This document shows, piece by piece, positions 43,897 through 53,796 of a DNA stretch of 64,000 nt. Location of the stretch: contig NZ_JAFBEX010000009.1 of the NCBI RefSeq assembly GCF_016908975.1, positions 204,951 to 268,950 of the forward strand. The letters are read 5' to 3'. Numbering within the stretch: the stretch's first letter is position 1; each line of letters starts with the position of its first letter. Below the pieces are notes generated by a model. The model did not search any database. It was given only the letters and a program-made list of their open reading frames with translations, and was not told the DNA's origin. The translations under genes were made by a program, and so were the position numbers. The DNA comes from Neobacillus cucumis (GTDB lineage Bacteria > Bacillota > Bacilli > Bacillales > Cytobacillaceae).

Positions 43897-44346
43897 TCAT
43901 ATGGTTTTCCATTCATATTGAATATCAGGTAAATTTTCTTCATTTTGGTGCCCTCTACCAATGATTTCAAATCCATTCTTTTCATAAAATCTTTGTGCAT
44001 TTTTATTTACTTCAAACGTGTACAACGTTAATTTCCCGCTTGATAGTGCTTTTGCTTTATTTAATAAAGTTTGACCTATACCAATACCTTGATAATCTAT
44101 GTGAACATAAAGTTGACTTATTTCCGTTTCGTTATAGGCAATCATTCCTACTACTCTTTCTTCTATTAACGCTAAATCTATTTGAAACTGTCCAGGTAAT
44201 ATGTGGTTTAAAAAATAAATGTGACTTTTTAAGCTATGACTTTCTTTTAGACCAATTGCCCGTTCCTTACTATTTCGCCACATTTTCACTGTTTGTTCAG
44301 CATACTTGGAATCATACTGAACAATTATGATTTGGTGTTGATTCAC
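43897..44346 (-). CDS. GNAT family N-acetyltransferase
   Basis: 149 aa from GTG after GAGGAGG. GNAT core: MIAYNETEISQLYVHIDYQGIGIGQTLLNKAKAL (acetyl-CoA loop QGIGIGQ), then FEVNKNAQRFYEKNGFEIIGRG. Unknown acceptor. Monocistronic. Confidence 0.9.
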   Translation of the reverse strand: MNQHQIIIVQYDSKYAEQTVKMWRNSKERAIGLKESHSLKSHIYFLNHILPGQFQIDLALIEERVVGMIAYNETEISQLYVHIDYQGIGIGQTLLNKAKALSSGKLTLYTFEVNKNAQRFYEKNGFEIIGRGHQNEENLPDIQYEWKTI

Positions 44347-44536
44347 TATAATACCTCCTCAATTTTTGTTTACTCCCTAATTGTTATATTTTTGTTATGA
44401 AAATGCATAAATTTATACTCCCTCTATATTCATCTGTTTCGTTGCTTCAATATCTAACTAACGTTACCATTTCAATAATCAAGGTAATAATTCCTCTAAT
44501 TTAACCGAAAATGAGGAATTTACTTTGTTATTTTCA

Positions 44537-44706
44537 GGAGCTTGGATTGTATGAATTCCATAAAAGAATCGAAGGATTCTCTCCAGAAACATTAAAAGCA
44601 TATCGCTCCAATCTAAGCTGCTCTTCCAACACTTTAGCGATCTGGATGATAAATCATTAACGACTGATCAACTAAAAGGATACTTATCAAATAGCATTTC
44701 TTGTTA
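44537..44706 (+). pseudogene. tyrosine recombinase/integrase N-terminal remnant
   Basis: ELGLYEFHKRIEGFSPETLKAYRSNL in one frame continues after a one-base shift as LLFQHFSDLDDKSLTTDQLKGYLSN: a typical SAM-like N-terminal domain of phage integrases. The catalytic domain is missing. It lies 200 bp from a damaged tRNA-Ala. Confidence 0.65.
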
Positions 44707-44850
44707 AACGTTTAAGTGGAAATATTTACAATCTCTATTCACCATTACCTTACAACATCGGTAATAACATAAAAAGAAAAAATCTAATTAATACAGGATT
44801 TTAATCAAACTTTATTTTAAAGCTACAGCATTAAAACAATAAAAGCCTAC

Positions 44851-44878
44851 TCATTAACGAGTGGGCTTATTTTCGTTA
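44851..44878. terminator. terminator hairpin
   Basis: AAGCCTACTC / GAGTGGGCTT around ATTAAC, then ATTTTCG. Confidence 0.6.
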
Positions 44879-44900
44879 TCTTTATCCAATTTTCATTTAC

Positions 44901-44972
44901 GCGCCTTAGAGGATTCGAACCGCTGACCTCCTGCGTGCAAAGCAGGTGCTCTCCCAGCTGAGCTGAGGCCCC
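44901..44972 (-). tRNA. tRNA-Ala(TGC)-like, degenerate 3' end
   Basis: Acceptor start, D-arm (GCTCAGCTGGGAGAGC) and anticodon arm (CCTGCTTTGCACGCAGG, anticodon TGC) are intact, and the T-loop is TTCGAAT. The T-stem has a C-T mismatch and the 3' acceptor strand (AAGGCGC) no longer pairs with GGGGCCT; no CCA follows. It is probably a pseudo-tRNA, perhaps a remnant of an integration site. Confidence 0.6.
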
Positions 44973-45119
44973 AAGGCCCATAGTGTTAATATCCAGTTCG
45001 ACTGGTCGTGAAGACAGGATTATGCTGTTTATGTTCATGCTCTGGTCCATTCTGGTCAGCTTGCAACTGTTCTTCCCAAATGCTTTCCCATTCTTTTAAA
45101 TCATTCCAAATATGGTCCA

Positions 45120-45697
45120 TTATAATACCGGCTCCTTTTCTTCCTGTTCCTTCAAAGCACGATACAAGGCAGATCTAGAGGCGGAAGTCATTCCCGTGAT
45201 TTCTTTAATCGTGTATTTGTTCAATTTATAAAGCTCAATGGCGTGTTTAAGACCAGCGTGTTTCTTGTGGTATTTCTTCGGTCTTCCTACATAAACACCT
45301 TTACATTTAGCAATCTCGATTCCATTCCGCTGTTTCTCTTTTAAAATCGTCCTTTCCATTTCACAAAGCCAGCCATGATTGTTAAAAAGAACTTTCCTGT
45401 TGGCGTCCTGGTATCTATGTACATATCAAGAATAACAAGATTAATATTCCTAGCTTCAAAATCCTCAACCAATTCTATTAGCTGTCTGGAGCTTCTTCCT
45501 AATCGGTCCATCCGGATTACTACAATCGTGTCTCCAGATTCCAACGTGTCTAATAGCTTGTCTAATTCTTGTCTTTGTTTAGCAACACCAGAAATTTTTT
45601 CGTGTACAATTTCATCGACTCCGAATTTGGAAAGGGCTGCAAACTGAGTGTCCAAATTCTGAGCCTTGGAACTGACCCTCGCATATCCGTAAATCAT
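45120..45697 (-). pseudogene. serine recombinase (resolvase/invertase), one-base frameshift
   Basis: First part (45341-45697): MIYGYARVSSKAQNLDTQ with catalytic Ser, RMDRLGRSSRQLIELV, TPTGKFFLTIMAGFV, then it runs out of frame. Second part (45120-45359) continues exactly at MERTILKEKQRNGIEIAKCKG and holds the C-terminal helix-turn-helix (KYTIKEITGMTSASRSALYRAL). One base is missing at the junction near 45360 (expected GTTGAAATG, found GTGAAATG). All domains are otherwise present. Confidence 0.8.
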
Positions 45698-45754
45698 TTT
45701 CTTCCCCTCATGTTTCACTTACTCTGCCGTGTTCATGCTGCCTTTCTCTATTTC

Positions 45755-45901
45755 TTATTTAGATTTATAGTTATCACCATAATAATCAATTTCCATATCT
45801 GTAACCATACTTTTAAGTTCATGGGCTACACTAGCCACCCAAACAATAGCCCCTATGGTGAGCCCTATACACAATAATGTTATAATTCTTTTCTTCTTCA
45901 T
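45755..45901 (-). CDS. 48-aa membrane-anchored peptide
   Basis: MKKKRIITLLCIGLTIGAIV then a short acidic tail (MEIDYYGDNYKSK). AAAGGAATG lies upstream of the ATG. One membrane helix. It sits just upstream of the resolvase in the same direction. No family known. Confidence 0.45.
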   Translation of the reverse strand: MKKKRIITLLCIGLTIGAIVWVASVAHELKSMVTDMEIDYYGDNYKSK

Positions 45902-46461
45902 TGATGTTTCATTCCTTTTATGTATTCTCTTATACTACAAAATTGTATCCTATCGGCTTAAGTTTTTAGAACAACCTTTTTAGGCCACTCTAAAATATTA
46001 ATCTTACGTCGCTGAATTTGACAAACAGGCTTTGGTATCAGGATGTTTGTTTGAACGACTTTATGGATCAAAGCTACAAAATTTAGTTCTCAAAAATGAA
46101 CTTGAAAAACATTAAGAGAACTTGATGATATGACAAGCAAAAAAAATGATTAAGTTTGCATATTGTAAGAGCAAACGTCAAAGAGCCCGGTGTCTATGAA
46201 TAGGAAAACCGGGCTTTTTGCTAGGGTTTACAACTATGTCATTCGTTAGAGATTAGAAATCTAGGACTGTAATAAATATAACATTACTTGTTTACAGTTT
46301 AGTTAATGCACAGGGACAATTTGGTAACATTTCCATTACTTTTGAGGAAACACTCAGCTTATATGTAGTTTTATTTAGTTACCTCACTGGGACGGCACTC
46401 ATGCCGAACATACATAATATTAATAAGACAGGCGTATATTTACGACTGTCTTATTTAACAA
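45902..46461. other. intergenic region with one terminator
   Basis: AGAGCCCGGT / ACCGGGCTTTTT hairpin at 46181-46220. No gene; only short broken frames. Confidence 0.45.
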
Positions 46462-47334
46462 TTATAGTCTAGTATCCTTCCAAAAATTAACTGAATAATT
46501 TAAGTCAGGATTATAAGCTTCAAATGTATATCCTCTATCTTTAAATAATTCTATAATAGCCGGTAAAGCTTTTAAAGTGTCCTTGTGGTCATGCATGAGA
46601 ACAACTTCGTGTTGCCTTTTTATTTCACTAGCTACTTCGTTAATAATAAGATTTGTATTGTCATTGTAACGCCAGTCATTAGAATCTATAGTCCAATCCC
46701 ATAATTTTAAATGATCAGCAGCGACTTTATCTCTGAAAGGCATGGTTAAATATGGTTTACTTCCGTAAGGACTTCTGCTAATACTAGTGTGTATACCGAG
46801 AGTGGATAATAATTGTTGTTCTTGTTCAAATTCCTGAATATAGGCATTTGGACTAGCAAATAATGATCTTGGATTATGGGTCATGGAATGAAGACCGATG
46901 ACATCTCCTTCATTTACTATTCTTTTCAACACTGCTTCTTTTCCTTTAATGCGGTTTCCAATTATGAAGAAGGTAGCATGAATATTATTCGCTTTTAAAA
47001 TATTGAGAAGCTGTGAAGTGTATGGCGAAGGACCATCATCGAAAGTTAAAAAGACTACTTTTTGTTTCGCAAATTCTTCTCTTTCTTTTTGAATATCATT
47101 TGCAGAAGTTTTAACTGGATTAATTGTTTTTAATGAAACTTCATTTCCATTTCCTTTAACTTTTGCTTTATCTTGAATTGTTTGATGGAAATCGATTTTT
47201 GTTTCTTTTTTATTCAAAGATAAAGATTCAGATGGCTTATTCGCATGTGTAGCACTTAAGCCAATAGAGAATGCTAAAATAATAACAAAAGCTCCAATTG
47301 AAGACGGAAAAATCCATTTGTTTTTTGTTAACAT
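46462..47334 (-). CDS. polysaccharide deacetylase (NodB domain)
   Basis: 290 aa. N-terminal membrane anchor or signal (residues 8-28), linker, then NodB motifs: TFDDGPSPYT at 97-106, HSMTH at 149-153, RSPYGSKP (motif 3) and LWDWTIDSNDW (motif 4), and the closing VVLMHDH. All metal ligands and catalytic residues are visible. It should remove acetyl groups from peptidoglycan or a surface glycan outside the membrane. Monocistronic. Confidence 0.9.
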   Translation of the reverse strand: MLTKNKWIFPSSIGAFVIILAFSIGLSATHANKPSESLSLNKKETKIDFHQTIQDKAKVKGNGNEVSLKTINPVKTSANDIQKEREEFAKQKVVFLTFDDGPSPYTSQLLNILKANNIHATFFIIGNRIKGKEAVLKRIVNEGDVIGLHSMTHNPRSLFASPNAYIQEFEQEQQLLSTLGIHTSISRSPYGSKPYLTMPFRDKVAADHLKLWDWTIDSNDWRYNDNTNLIINEVASEIKRQHEVVLMHDHKDTLKALPAIIELFKDRGYTFEAYNPDLNYSVNFWKDTRL

Positions 47335-47615
47335 TATATATACCTTTTTTCCATAAATTTACTGAAAGAAATATCTTTACCATTCATTTTATTATCAATT
47401 TTTTAAAAAATTTCCTTTTTTACTTAATTTTTAATGTTACTGACTGAGTATTTTTAGGTTTTGGCTAGAAAATTAAGTCTATCCTTAAAACAACTTTTTC
47501 TGAGCATATCCTATGAAAAAGGAACTCTTTTAAAGTCCCTCTCCCTTTGATTTTTTTAAATCGTGCACTTTTATAATCATGTACATCCTTTTTTCCTCAA
47601 TATTTAAAGGATCTA

Positions 47616-49631
47616 TTATTTTTTCACATATTCATAAAGCGTCATGGAGGAATTCCTAGATCCCATCCACTCCTGATCTTCGCTTGGTTTGGATTGTGCA
47701 TCCTGCCACTTGGAAGCAGGTACTACAATACAGTTGCTTTTGATCCAATTAATGACCGCCGATTGTTGGTTGCCAAATGACCTTCCTTGAAGAAGGAAAT
47801 AGCGGACTTCACCGTCTTTAACCATCTTCTGCAGCTTCTCCACTGTTATTGCCGGGTCATTTCCCATAAATCCCCCCATTGCCATAACAGGAAGGCCGGT
47901 GTCAAGAATGAAAGGCGCAGCAGACATCGCATTTAATGTCGCCACCAGGTAGGATCCTTCCCGGTAATTCGACTTTAAATAGTTTTCAAGTTGAGGATTA
48001 GATGCCATCCCGTCACTTTCATGCTGGTTTTTTAGCTCAGGGCCTGCAAACGGTTTTGTTACCGACCCTCCATATTCAATGGGCGTCATGGCCCAAGCTG
48101 TTGGAGCTGCTACTAGAGCCAGAACACCAGCTGCCATCGTGATAATCGATATAGCTCTTTTACCTGAAGCATTTAATTTTTGGACAAAGAACAAACAAAT
48201 CAAAGCAAGTATTGCAAGTACTCCGATTACTATGGAAAGCGGGTCCCTTAAGCTAGGATATTTCCATACTACTGAAATTTCAAAGAGCACGGTGCATACC
48301 AATGCAAGAGGTAAAAACCATGTTTCTTTTTTTTCCTTTGAACGCCATTGATACCACATCTGTTTGAAACCAGCGCCGGCCAAGGCAGCAATACCCGGAG
48401 CTAACATAACCATGTAATAACTGCTGAACCTTTTTGCAATACTGAAGAAGATGAACATAGTCAAAACCCAAACTGTCCAAAGAATGACCGTTTGTTGCTT
48501 TCGATCGAGAGGACCTCGAAAACGCATACCCCACAGTAGTGCTGCTACACTAATTAGGACTCCAGGCAATAGCCAGCTAAGTTGTCCATCCAATTCCGGT
48601 GTTGTAAACAGTCTAAGAAGGCCCGTATTTCCCGTTTGTCCAAATCCTGAAAAATGGTTCCCCGCATTTCGTGACATATCCCTCATGAACTGAGTATTCC
48701 GGCTGTACATTTGTTGTCCCATCGATGATTGACTATTAAAACCAGCAGTTTGGTGGGCTTGACTTGTGTTTTTCCAACCACTTGTCGGCTGGCCTTGCTG
48801 TGAACCCATGTGGAAATTTCCTTGTTGACCTCGCTGCTGTCCAAGGAGCCGGTTGATACCATTATACCCAATCGCCAACGTCACCATGGAATTATCTTGT
48901 GTACTCCCAACATATGGGCGATGGTCTGATGGAATCGAATCAACGATAACCGACCAAGATAGGGAAACAACCGTAAGAACGATTGTAGCAACTAATAAAT
49001 GAACTAGCTTTTTAGTCCAAGTTAATTTTGGGGATATTAAATAAAAAAGATAAAAGGCCGGTAGTACGAGGAATGCCTCCATCATCTTAATGTTAAATCC
49101 GACTCCAACTAGAAAGAATGCGAGCACCAACCATTTTAAATGACTTTTCTCTACTGCCTTACTAATCGCCCAAGTGGCAATCAGTGTAACGAACATGAGC
49201 ATACTATCAACTTCATTCGTCCGGTCTGCCGCCACAACAATAGGGGTCAGTGCTAAAAAAAGGGCTGCTAGCAGCCCGGCCCCAAGGCCAAACACACGGG
49301 TTACAAGATGGTAAAGTAGAGCGACCGCTAACACACCGGCCAAAGCTTGTGGCAGAAATAAGCTCCATCCTTTAAACCCAAAGATATACGCACTTAATGT
49401 TTGAAACCAAAAGCCAACTGGTGGTTTATCAATGGTTATAAATCCTTTAGGATCAAATGAATTAAAGAAAAAATTGTGCCAACTATCCAGCATGCTTTTT
49501 ACTGCAGCAGAATAATATGTATTTCCAACTCCCTCTTGTCCTAACTTATAAAAGTTAAGGATTATCGATATCAACAGTATTGCTGCCAACCATAGATAAT
49601 GCCACTTAAATTTTGACTTTATTTGACTCAT
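47616..49631 (-). CDS. GT39-family membrane glycosyltransferase (YkcB-like)
   Basis: 671 aa with about 11 membrane helices. Features: TIDKPPVGFWFQTL and TNEVDSMLMF in the first half, the acidic loop motifs of PMT/ArnT-like (GT-C) enzymes that use polyprenyl-phosphate sugars. An unusual Gln/Gly/Ser/Asn-rich insert of about 80 aa (RGQQGNFHMGSQQGQPTSG...) sits near residue 265-345 in an outer loop. The C-terminal soluble domain (YLKSNYREGSYLVATLNAMSAAPFILDTGLPVMAMGGF) matches YkcB-type proteins. Sugar transfer to a surface target is inferred; the partner that makes the lipid-sugar is not here. Confidence 0.85.
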   Translation of the reverse strand: MSQIKSKFKWHYLWLAAILLISIILNFYKLGQEGVGNTYYSAAVKSMLDSWHNFFFNSFDPKGFITIDKPPVGFWFQTLSAYIFGFKGWSLFLPQALAGVLAVALLYHLVTRVFGLGAGLLAALFLALTPIVVAADRTNEVDSMLMFVTLIATWAISKAVEKSHLKWLVLAFFLVGVGFNIKMMEAFLVLPAFYLFYLISPKLTWTKKLVHLLVATIVLTVVSLSWSVIVDSIPSDHRPYVGSTQDNSMVTLAIGYNGINRLLGQQRGQQGNFHMGSQQGQPTSGWKNTSQAHQTAGFNSQSSMGQQMYSRNTQFMRDMSRNAGNHFSGFGQTGNTGLLRLFTTPELDGQLSWLLPGVLISVAALLWGMRFRGPLDRKQQTVILWTVWVLTMFIFFSIAKRFSSYYMVMLAPGIAALAGAGFKQMWYQWRSKEKKETWFLPLALVCTVLFEISVVWKYPSLRDPLSIVIGVLAILALICLFFVQKLNASGKRAISIITMAAGVLALVAAPTAWAMTPIEYGGSVTKPFAGPELKNQHESDGMASNPQLENYLKSNYREGSYLVATLNAMSAAPFILDTGLPVMAMGGFMGNDPAITVEKLQKMVKDGEVRYFLLQGRSFGNQQSAVINWIKSNCIVVPASKWQDAQSKPSEDQEWMGSRNSSMTLYEYVKK

Positions 49632-50390
49632 CGAATCCCTTCCCTGCTTTTTATTTATTTATCAATATTCTAAAATTACGAAAGGAATGAAGCTCAACTA
49701 TTACGCTTAAATATTTAGGTACAAGTTTGAGTGCTTTGCATTTTATAAATTTGATTATTTACTTCTCCTATAGAATTTACACCATTTTGAACATTAGATA
49801 GAAAATAATTTCCGGGGGAGCTTAGGCCCCTTATTTTTACGACTTTTTTCTAGACAATTAAATAGATCTGTACGAGTTTTCATTTATTAGCCCTTCTTAT
49901 AAATCATTAAATGATAATTTTCACTTTGCATCTCGTAAAGCATAACGATCCTTTGAACCGTTTGTTCCACTTTTCATTCACATTGTCCCTTTCCTCCTGT
50001 TAATCTCGAAATTTAATGTCAACTTACTTTATCGAAGAAACATTATATTTTCATGAAATTTTATTAAATAAAGAATTATTTTTTACTATGTTCGAGATAT
50101 AAAAGAATTTCCTTTCGGATTTTGAGAAATAAGGAAGGTTGAAGATGTATAATAATACTCTTTATAAAATTAACGGAGGAAAAAGTATCATGGAAAAGGG
50201 TATTACTGTAGCAATAACTCCATATAAAAGCCAAGGTAACTTGTGAACAAGAAAAAAGACCCCGGTAATTAACGAGTTCGGTTGAGAGATAGCTTATCGT
50301 TCCAGTTAATGACGACTTGTTTTCTTACTATGAAAATAATAACATTATTTCAAATACAAAATGATCAAAGAGGAAAGGACTTAACTAATA
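49632..50390. other. intergenic region
   Basis: A hairpin GGGG-GAGCTTA-GGCCCCTTATTTTT at 49813-49840 acts as a terminator. A possible 33-codon frame at 50145-50246 (after GGAAGG) runs into a terminator-tail repeat (50238-50280). No known gene. Confidence 0.4.
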
Positions 50391-50630
50391 ATGAAAGATC
50401 AGATTAATGAATTAACATTATTATTATTGTATTTAACGTCTTTTAAAGAAGATTATGGTTTTGCTGAAGCTCAAAGAAGTTGGAAAGGCTACCCTTTTGA
50501 ATCACTAAATGAATTATCAGAGTATGATTTCATTCGTGACAGCAAGCGATCAAAATCTGTATATCTTACAGAAAAGGGAATCGAACAAGCCATTGAGCTA
50601 ATGAAAAAATATAACATAAAGGAACAGTAA
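50391..50630 (+). CDS. DUF6429 family protein
   Basis: 79 aa winged-helix-like: INELTLLLLYLTSFKEDYG, RSWKGYPFESLNELSEYDFI, SKSVYLTEKGIEQA. This fits DUF6429, small HTH-like proteins of unknown role. GAAAGGAC lies upstream of the ATG. Stand-alone gene. Confidence 0.75.
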   Translation: MKDQINELTLLLLYLTSFKEDYGFAEAQRSWKGYPFESLNELSEYDFIRDSKRSKSVYLTEKGIEQAIELMKKYNIKEQ

Positions 50631-50705
50631 GGGATTTCTTAAACAGATTTCCTTTTTCCTTTCGAAAAAAGACCTTAATCGCAATTTAAGTGGATCTTGA
50701 ATTCT

Positions 50706-50732
50706 TGCACCCGTTGAACAAGAGAAATAGAT
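50706..50732 (-). terminator. terminator-tail repeat copy (short)
   Basis: CACCCGTTGAACAAGAGAAAT, just after the end of the DUF3885 gene at 50750. Confidence 0.4.
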
Positions 50733-50749
50733 GAATTCTTTGATTGTTT

Positions 50750-51430
50750 TCATTTTTTCAATCCTCTTCCTCCTAACCCTTGTTCAATCCTTTTTCTATC
50801 AACTTCTTCTACCCAATCGTAGTATTTCTCATAAAGTGGACGTATTCGGTCTGCTTCACGGGCTATAACTTCGCACCCTCGGTCGTCGTAGACAAAGAAA
50901 ATAATGTCTTTTGTCATGTTCACTAAGAAAACATCGGGATAATCGATGGAGTACCCTCCGAACTTTGGTTTCAATGGAAAATCTTCATTACTCGCTGCCT
51001 TAAGTAATTCATTCACACATATGTCTCCTCGCTTACACAGCAAGGAAAATTGTTGCAGCTCGAATTCTTCTGCTTCGTCCAATTCGAACGGATAAGAGTA
51101 CGTTTTCACCTGAATTCGATTCAAATTATTTTTACACTTCAGAAACGGCTGGTATACCTTCAGTTTTCTAGTATGTTTCTCTTTTGTTTTGTGCTTATAA
51201 ACATTCGTCACGAAGAACAAGTCGTCATTTTGCTCAAACAACTCATTGAAAATTGTTGAGGTTTGCTTATATACAAGTCGAAATCGATCAAGATTTAGAT
51301 CATCATTATCTTTGAATTGATAGATTTCACCACCAAGTGAAAAGTGGATGCCAATGTCCCATTGATAATAAATGCTTGGGATTAATTCGACAGTTGGAAA
51401 CCTTCCCTTAAGATAGTCAATTAAGTTCAT
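50750..51430 (-). CDS. DUF3885 domain protein (copy 1)
   Basis: 226 aa. N-terminal FPTVELIPSIYYQWDIGIHFSLG and C-terminal VFLVNMTKDIIFFVYDDRGCEVIARE...RPLYEKYYDWVEEVDR define DUF3885. Soluble; function unknown, in some genomes linked to polymorphic toxin immunity (inference only). A second paralogue lies 200 bp upstream in the same direction. Confidence 0.8.
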   Translation of the reverse strand: MNLIDYLKGRFPTVELIPSIYYQWDIGIHFSLGGEIYQFKDNDDLNLDRFRLVYKQTSTIFNELFEQNDDLFFVTNVYKHKTKEKHTRKLKVYQPFLKCKNNLNRIQVKTYSYPFELDEAEEFELQQFSLLCKRGDICVNELLKAASNEDFPLKPKFGGYSIDYPDVFLVNMTKDIIFFVYDDRGCEVIAREADRIRPLYEKYYDWVEEVDRKRIEQGLGGRGLKK

Positions 51431-51537
51431 TTACTCATTCTCGCTTTCATTTACATCGAATTCAAGGTATCCGAAAAAGGTTTGGATTTGTCTAAATAAA
51501 TAAAAGATTTGGTAATAATTATAGCATTGCATCTTTA

Positions 51538-51590
51538 ACTAAACTCCCGTTTGTTCAATAAGAAAAGAGTTGCCGCCGCAACTCCTTGTT
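51538..51590 (-). terminator. terminator-tail repeat copy
   Basis: AAACTCCCGTTTGTTCAATAAG, AAAA, then the strong hairpin GAGTTGC-CGCC-GCAACTC. It ends the DUF3885 gene at 51629. Confidence 0.75.
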
Positions 51591-51628
51591 GAACTCTCGT
51601 GCTGTTAAAGTAGAAAAACTAAAATCCT

Positions 51629-52267
51629 TTATTTAAATACCTTGTCTACTTCATTCCTATCGTAATCTAAAATCCAATCATTGTATCCATCATAAATATG
51701 TCTAATTGTTTCGGGGGATGTCGCTAATAAATCACAATCTCTATCATCGTAAACATGTAAGATCGTTTTCTTATTAATATTTATGAAGTAAACTCTATGG
51801 AAAATACTTGGTTTCAACCCCAAGTCTTGATTGCAAATTTCTTTTAATAATGGGAGGTATTTAAAATCAGATGTTTTGCAGCATAGAGAAAATCTATGAG
51901 TTTTATATGTACCTTCTTCATCATCCTCTGGGAATATATAAGGTATTTCTTGATGTTTCAGCCTAAACAATAATGATTTTTCAACATAGCTAGAAAAATT
52001 CTTTAACTGATGTCTAATGTTTTTACCCCTATCAAAATCATTTACATCCATCACGACAAAAATATCATCCATAGGAGCATGCAAAGCTTCAAATATCGTA
52101 ATTGCCCTTTTATAACATCCCAGTACATAGGGGTTGTTGGGGTATTCATATTCCCTTTTCCACTCCACCCCTAGTTCAAACCTTATACCAATATCCCAAC
52201 AATAAAACAAGGGTGGTCTAAGTTCTAAGTTTGGAAAATTCTCATTCATAAAATTGTTTAAAAGCAT
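51629..52267 (-). CDS. DUF3885 domain protein (copy 2)
   Basis: 212 aa. FPNLELRPPLFYCWDIGIRFELG and YFININKKTILHVYDDRDCDLLATSPETIRHIYDGYNDWILDYDR match the other copy and the family. AAGAGGTGTAAA precedes the ATG. Divergence between the two copies is large, so the duplication is old. Confidence 0.8.
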   Translation of the reverse strand: MLLNNFMNENFPNLELRPPLFYCWDIGIRFELGVEWKREYEYPNNPYVLGCYKRAITIFEALHAPMDDIFVVMDVNDFDRGKNIRHQLKNFSSYVEKSLLFRLKHQEIPYIFPEDDEEGTYKTHRFSLCCKTSDFKYLPLLKEICNQDLGLKPSIFHRVYFININKKTILHVYDDRDCDLLATSPETIRHIYDGYNDWILDYDRNEVDKVFK

Positions 52268-52325
52268 TTTACACCTCTTTTCTTACTATCATTATATCAT
52301 CGCTCTTGAACTATTCTCCCGATAG

Positions 52326-52581
52326 CCATCCATGAATCGCTAAAAAACAGCTCTTCACCACAAAGAATGAAAATGTATTGAATCCGTCCATACTTGTTCT
52401 AAGGCTGGGAGAGGAAGGTCGATAAACTATGGTGCCATTGTGCCCATCCGATAGTCTGACTCCAACGACCACGGTGCATCACAAACTGTCGCTCCCTTGC
52501 GGGAAGCACTCATGGTAGATTAATCCTAATTCTGATTGTTGCACCAGCCTCCAATTTTCAAGCCTAGAAAGGAAGATTTCA
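52326..52581 (+). ncRNA. predicted bridge RNA region of the IS110 element
   Basis: IS110-group elements encode a structured bridge RNA upstream of the transposase. Here TAAACTAT (52423-52430) equals the left half of the target read on the minus strand (CTTAAACTATCGGGAG), and CCGATAGT (52448-52455) is complementary to its right half (ACTATCGG), in the order and spacing of a target-binding loop. TCATGGTAG (52510-52518) equals the right end of the element, as a donor guide would. The structure was not computed. Confidence 0.55.
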
Positions 52582-53796
52582 ATGGATGTTATCATTGAAA
52601 GTGCGTGTGGGCTGGATGTCCATAAGGACAATATTACAGCTTGTATCATGACCTCAAAAGGAAAGGAGATTCAAACATTTTCTACTAAAACAGTCTTTTT
52701 ATTAAAGTTATTGGACTGGATTAAGGAGAATCATTGTACTCATGTGGCTATGGAAAGCACAAGTGTTTATTGGAAGCCAATTGTTAACTTATTAGAGTCT
52801 GAGGGAATCGAGTTTTTAGTGGTTAATGCCCAACATATGAAGGCACTCCCTGGTCGTAAGACCGATGTTAAAGATGCTGAATGGATTGCCCAACTTCTTC
52901 GTCATGGTCTACTTAAAGCAAGTTTTATTCCAAATCGGACACAACGGGAATTAAGAGAGCTTGTACGTTATCGCCGAAGTATCATTGAAGAACGTGCCAG
53001 GCAGCTAAATCGGATTCAAAAGGTATTAGAAGGTGCCAATATCAAACTTGGTTCAGTTGTTTCTGACATTATGGGCGTTTCATCGAAGGATATGCTTCGA
53101 GCCATCGCTGACGGTGAAGATGACCCTGAGAAACTAGCAAACTTCGCTCGTCGTTCAATGAAAAAGAAAAAAGAAGAACTTGAATTAGCACTTCAGGGCT
53201 ATGTTAACCCACATCAACGATTAATGCTTAAAACAATCTTAACTCACATCGATTTCTTAACTAATCAAATTGAAATATTAGATCAAGAGATTGCACAAAG
53301 GGTAAGTTCTTACGAAGATGATATTGAAAGACTTGATTCAATTCCTGGCATTGCAAGAAGAATGGCTGAACAAATCATGGCTGAAATCGGAACTGATGTT
53401 AAAAACCAATTTCCCACTGCGGCTCATCTGTGCTCGTGGGCAGCCCTTGTACCTGGACACAACGAAAGTGCAGGAAAAAGAAAATCAACTAAATCTAAAA
53501 AGGGAAATAAGTATTTAAGATCAGCCTTAACAGAAGCAGCTCAATCAGTAAGAGGATCAAAAAACTACCTTGGGGCACTGTATAGACGTACAGGACGAAA
53601 AGGTAAGAAAAGAGCAGCTATTGTTGTCGCTCATGCGATTTTGCGTATCGCATATTACCTGTTAACTAGAAAAGAGACGTATGTAGACCTCGGCGAAGAC
53701 TACTTTGATAAACAAAGACAAGTATCTATTGTACGCCATTCAGTTCGAAGACTAGAAAACTTAGGATATAGAGTGACAATTACTGAAGCCTCTTAA
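52582..53796 (+). CDS. IS110-family transposase (DEDD)
   Basis: 404 aa. N-terminal RuvC-like DEDD domain starts GLDVHKDNITACI (Asp12), MESTSVYWKP and GRKTDVKDAEWIAQLLRHGL; middle coiled coil; C-terminal Transposase_20 domain with LDSIPGIARRMAEQIMAEIG and the Ser-containing AGKRKSTKSKKGNKYLRSAL. Intact, so the element is probably active. Start after AGGAAGATTTCA. Confidence 0.95.
   Translation: MDVIIESACGLDVHKDNITACIMTSKGKEIQTFSTKTVFLLKLLDWIKENHCTHVAMESTSVYWKPIVNLLESEGIEFLVVNAQHMKALPGRKTDVKDAEWIAQLLRHGLLKASFIPNRTQRELRELVRYRRSIIEERARQLNRIQKVLEGANIKLGSVVSDIMGVSSKDMLRAIADGEDDPEKLANFARRSMKKKKEELELALQGYVNPHQRLMLKTILTHIDFLTNQIEILDQEIAQRVSSYEDDIERLDSIPGIARRMAEQIMAEIGTDVKNQFPTAAHLCSWAALVPGHNESAGKRKSTKSKKGNKYLRSALTEAAQSVRGSKNYLGALYRRTGRKGKKRAAIVVAHAILRIAYYLLTRKETYVDLGEDYFDKQRQVSIVRHSVRRLENLGYRVTITEAS

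Noticed and set aside
45341..45359. Programmed -1 frameshift joining the resolvase halves
   Set aside because: No slippery heptamer or downstream structure; a one-base deletion explains it better.
50145..50246. 33-codon frame with ribosome-like GGAAGG and an inner GGAGGAAA-ATG
   Set aside because: Ends inside a repeat and resembles nothing; probably the truncated start of a lost gene.
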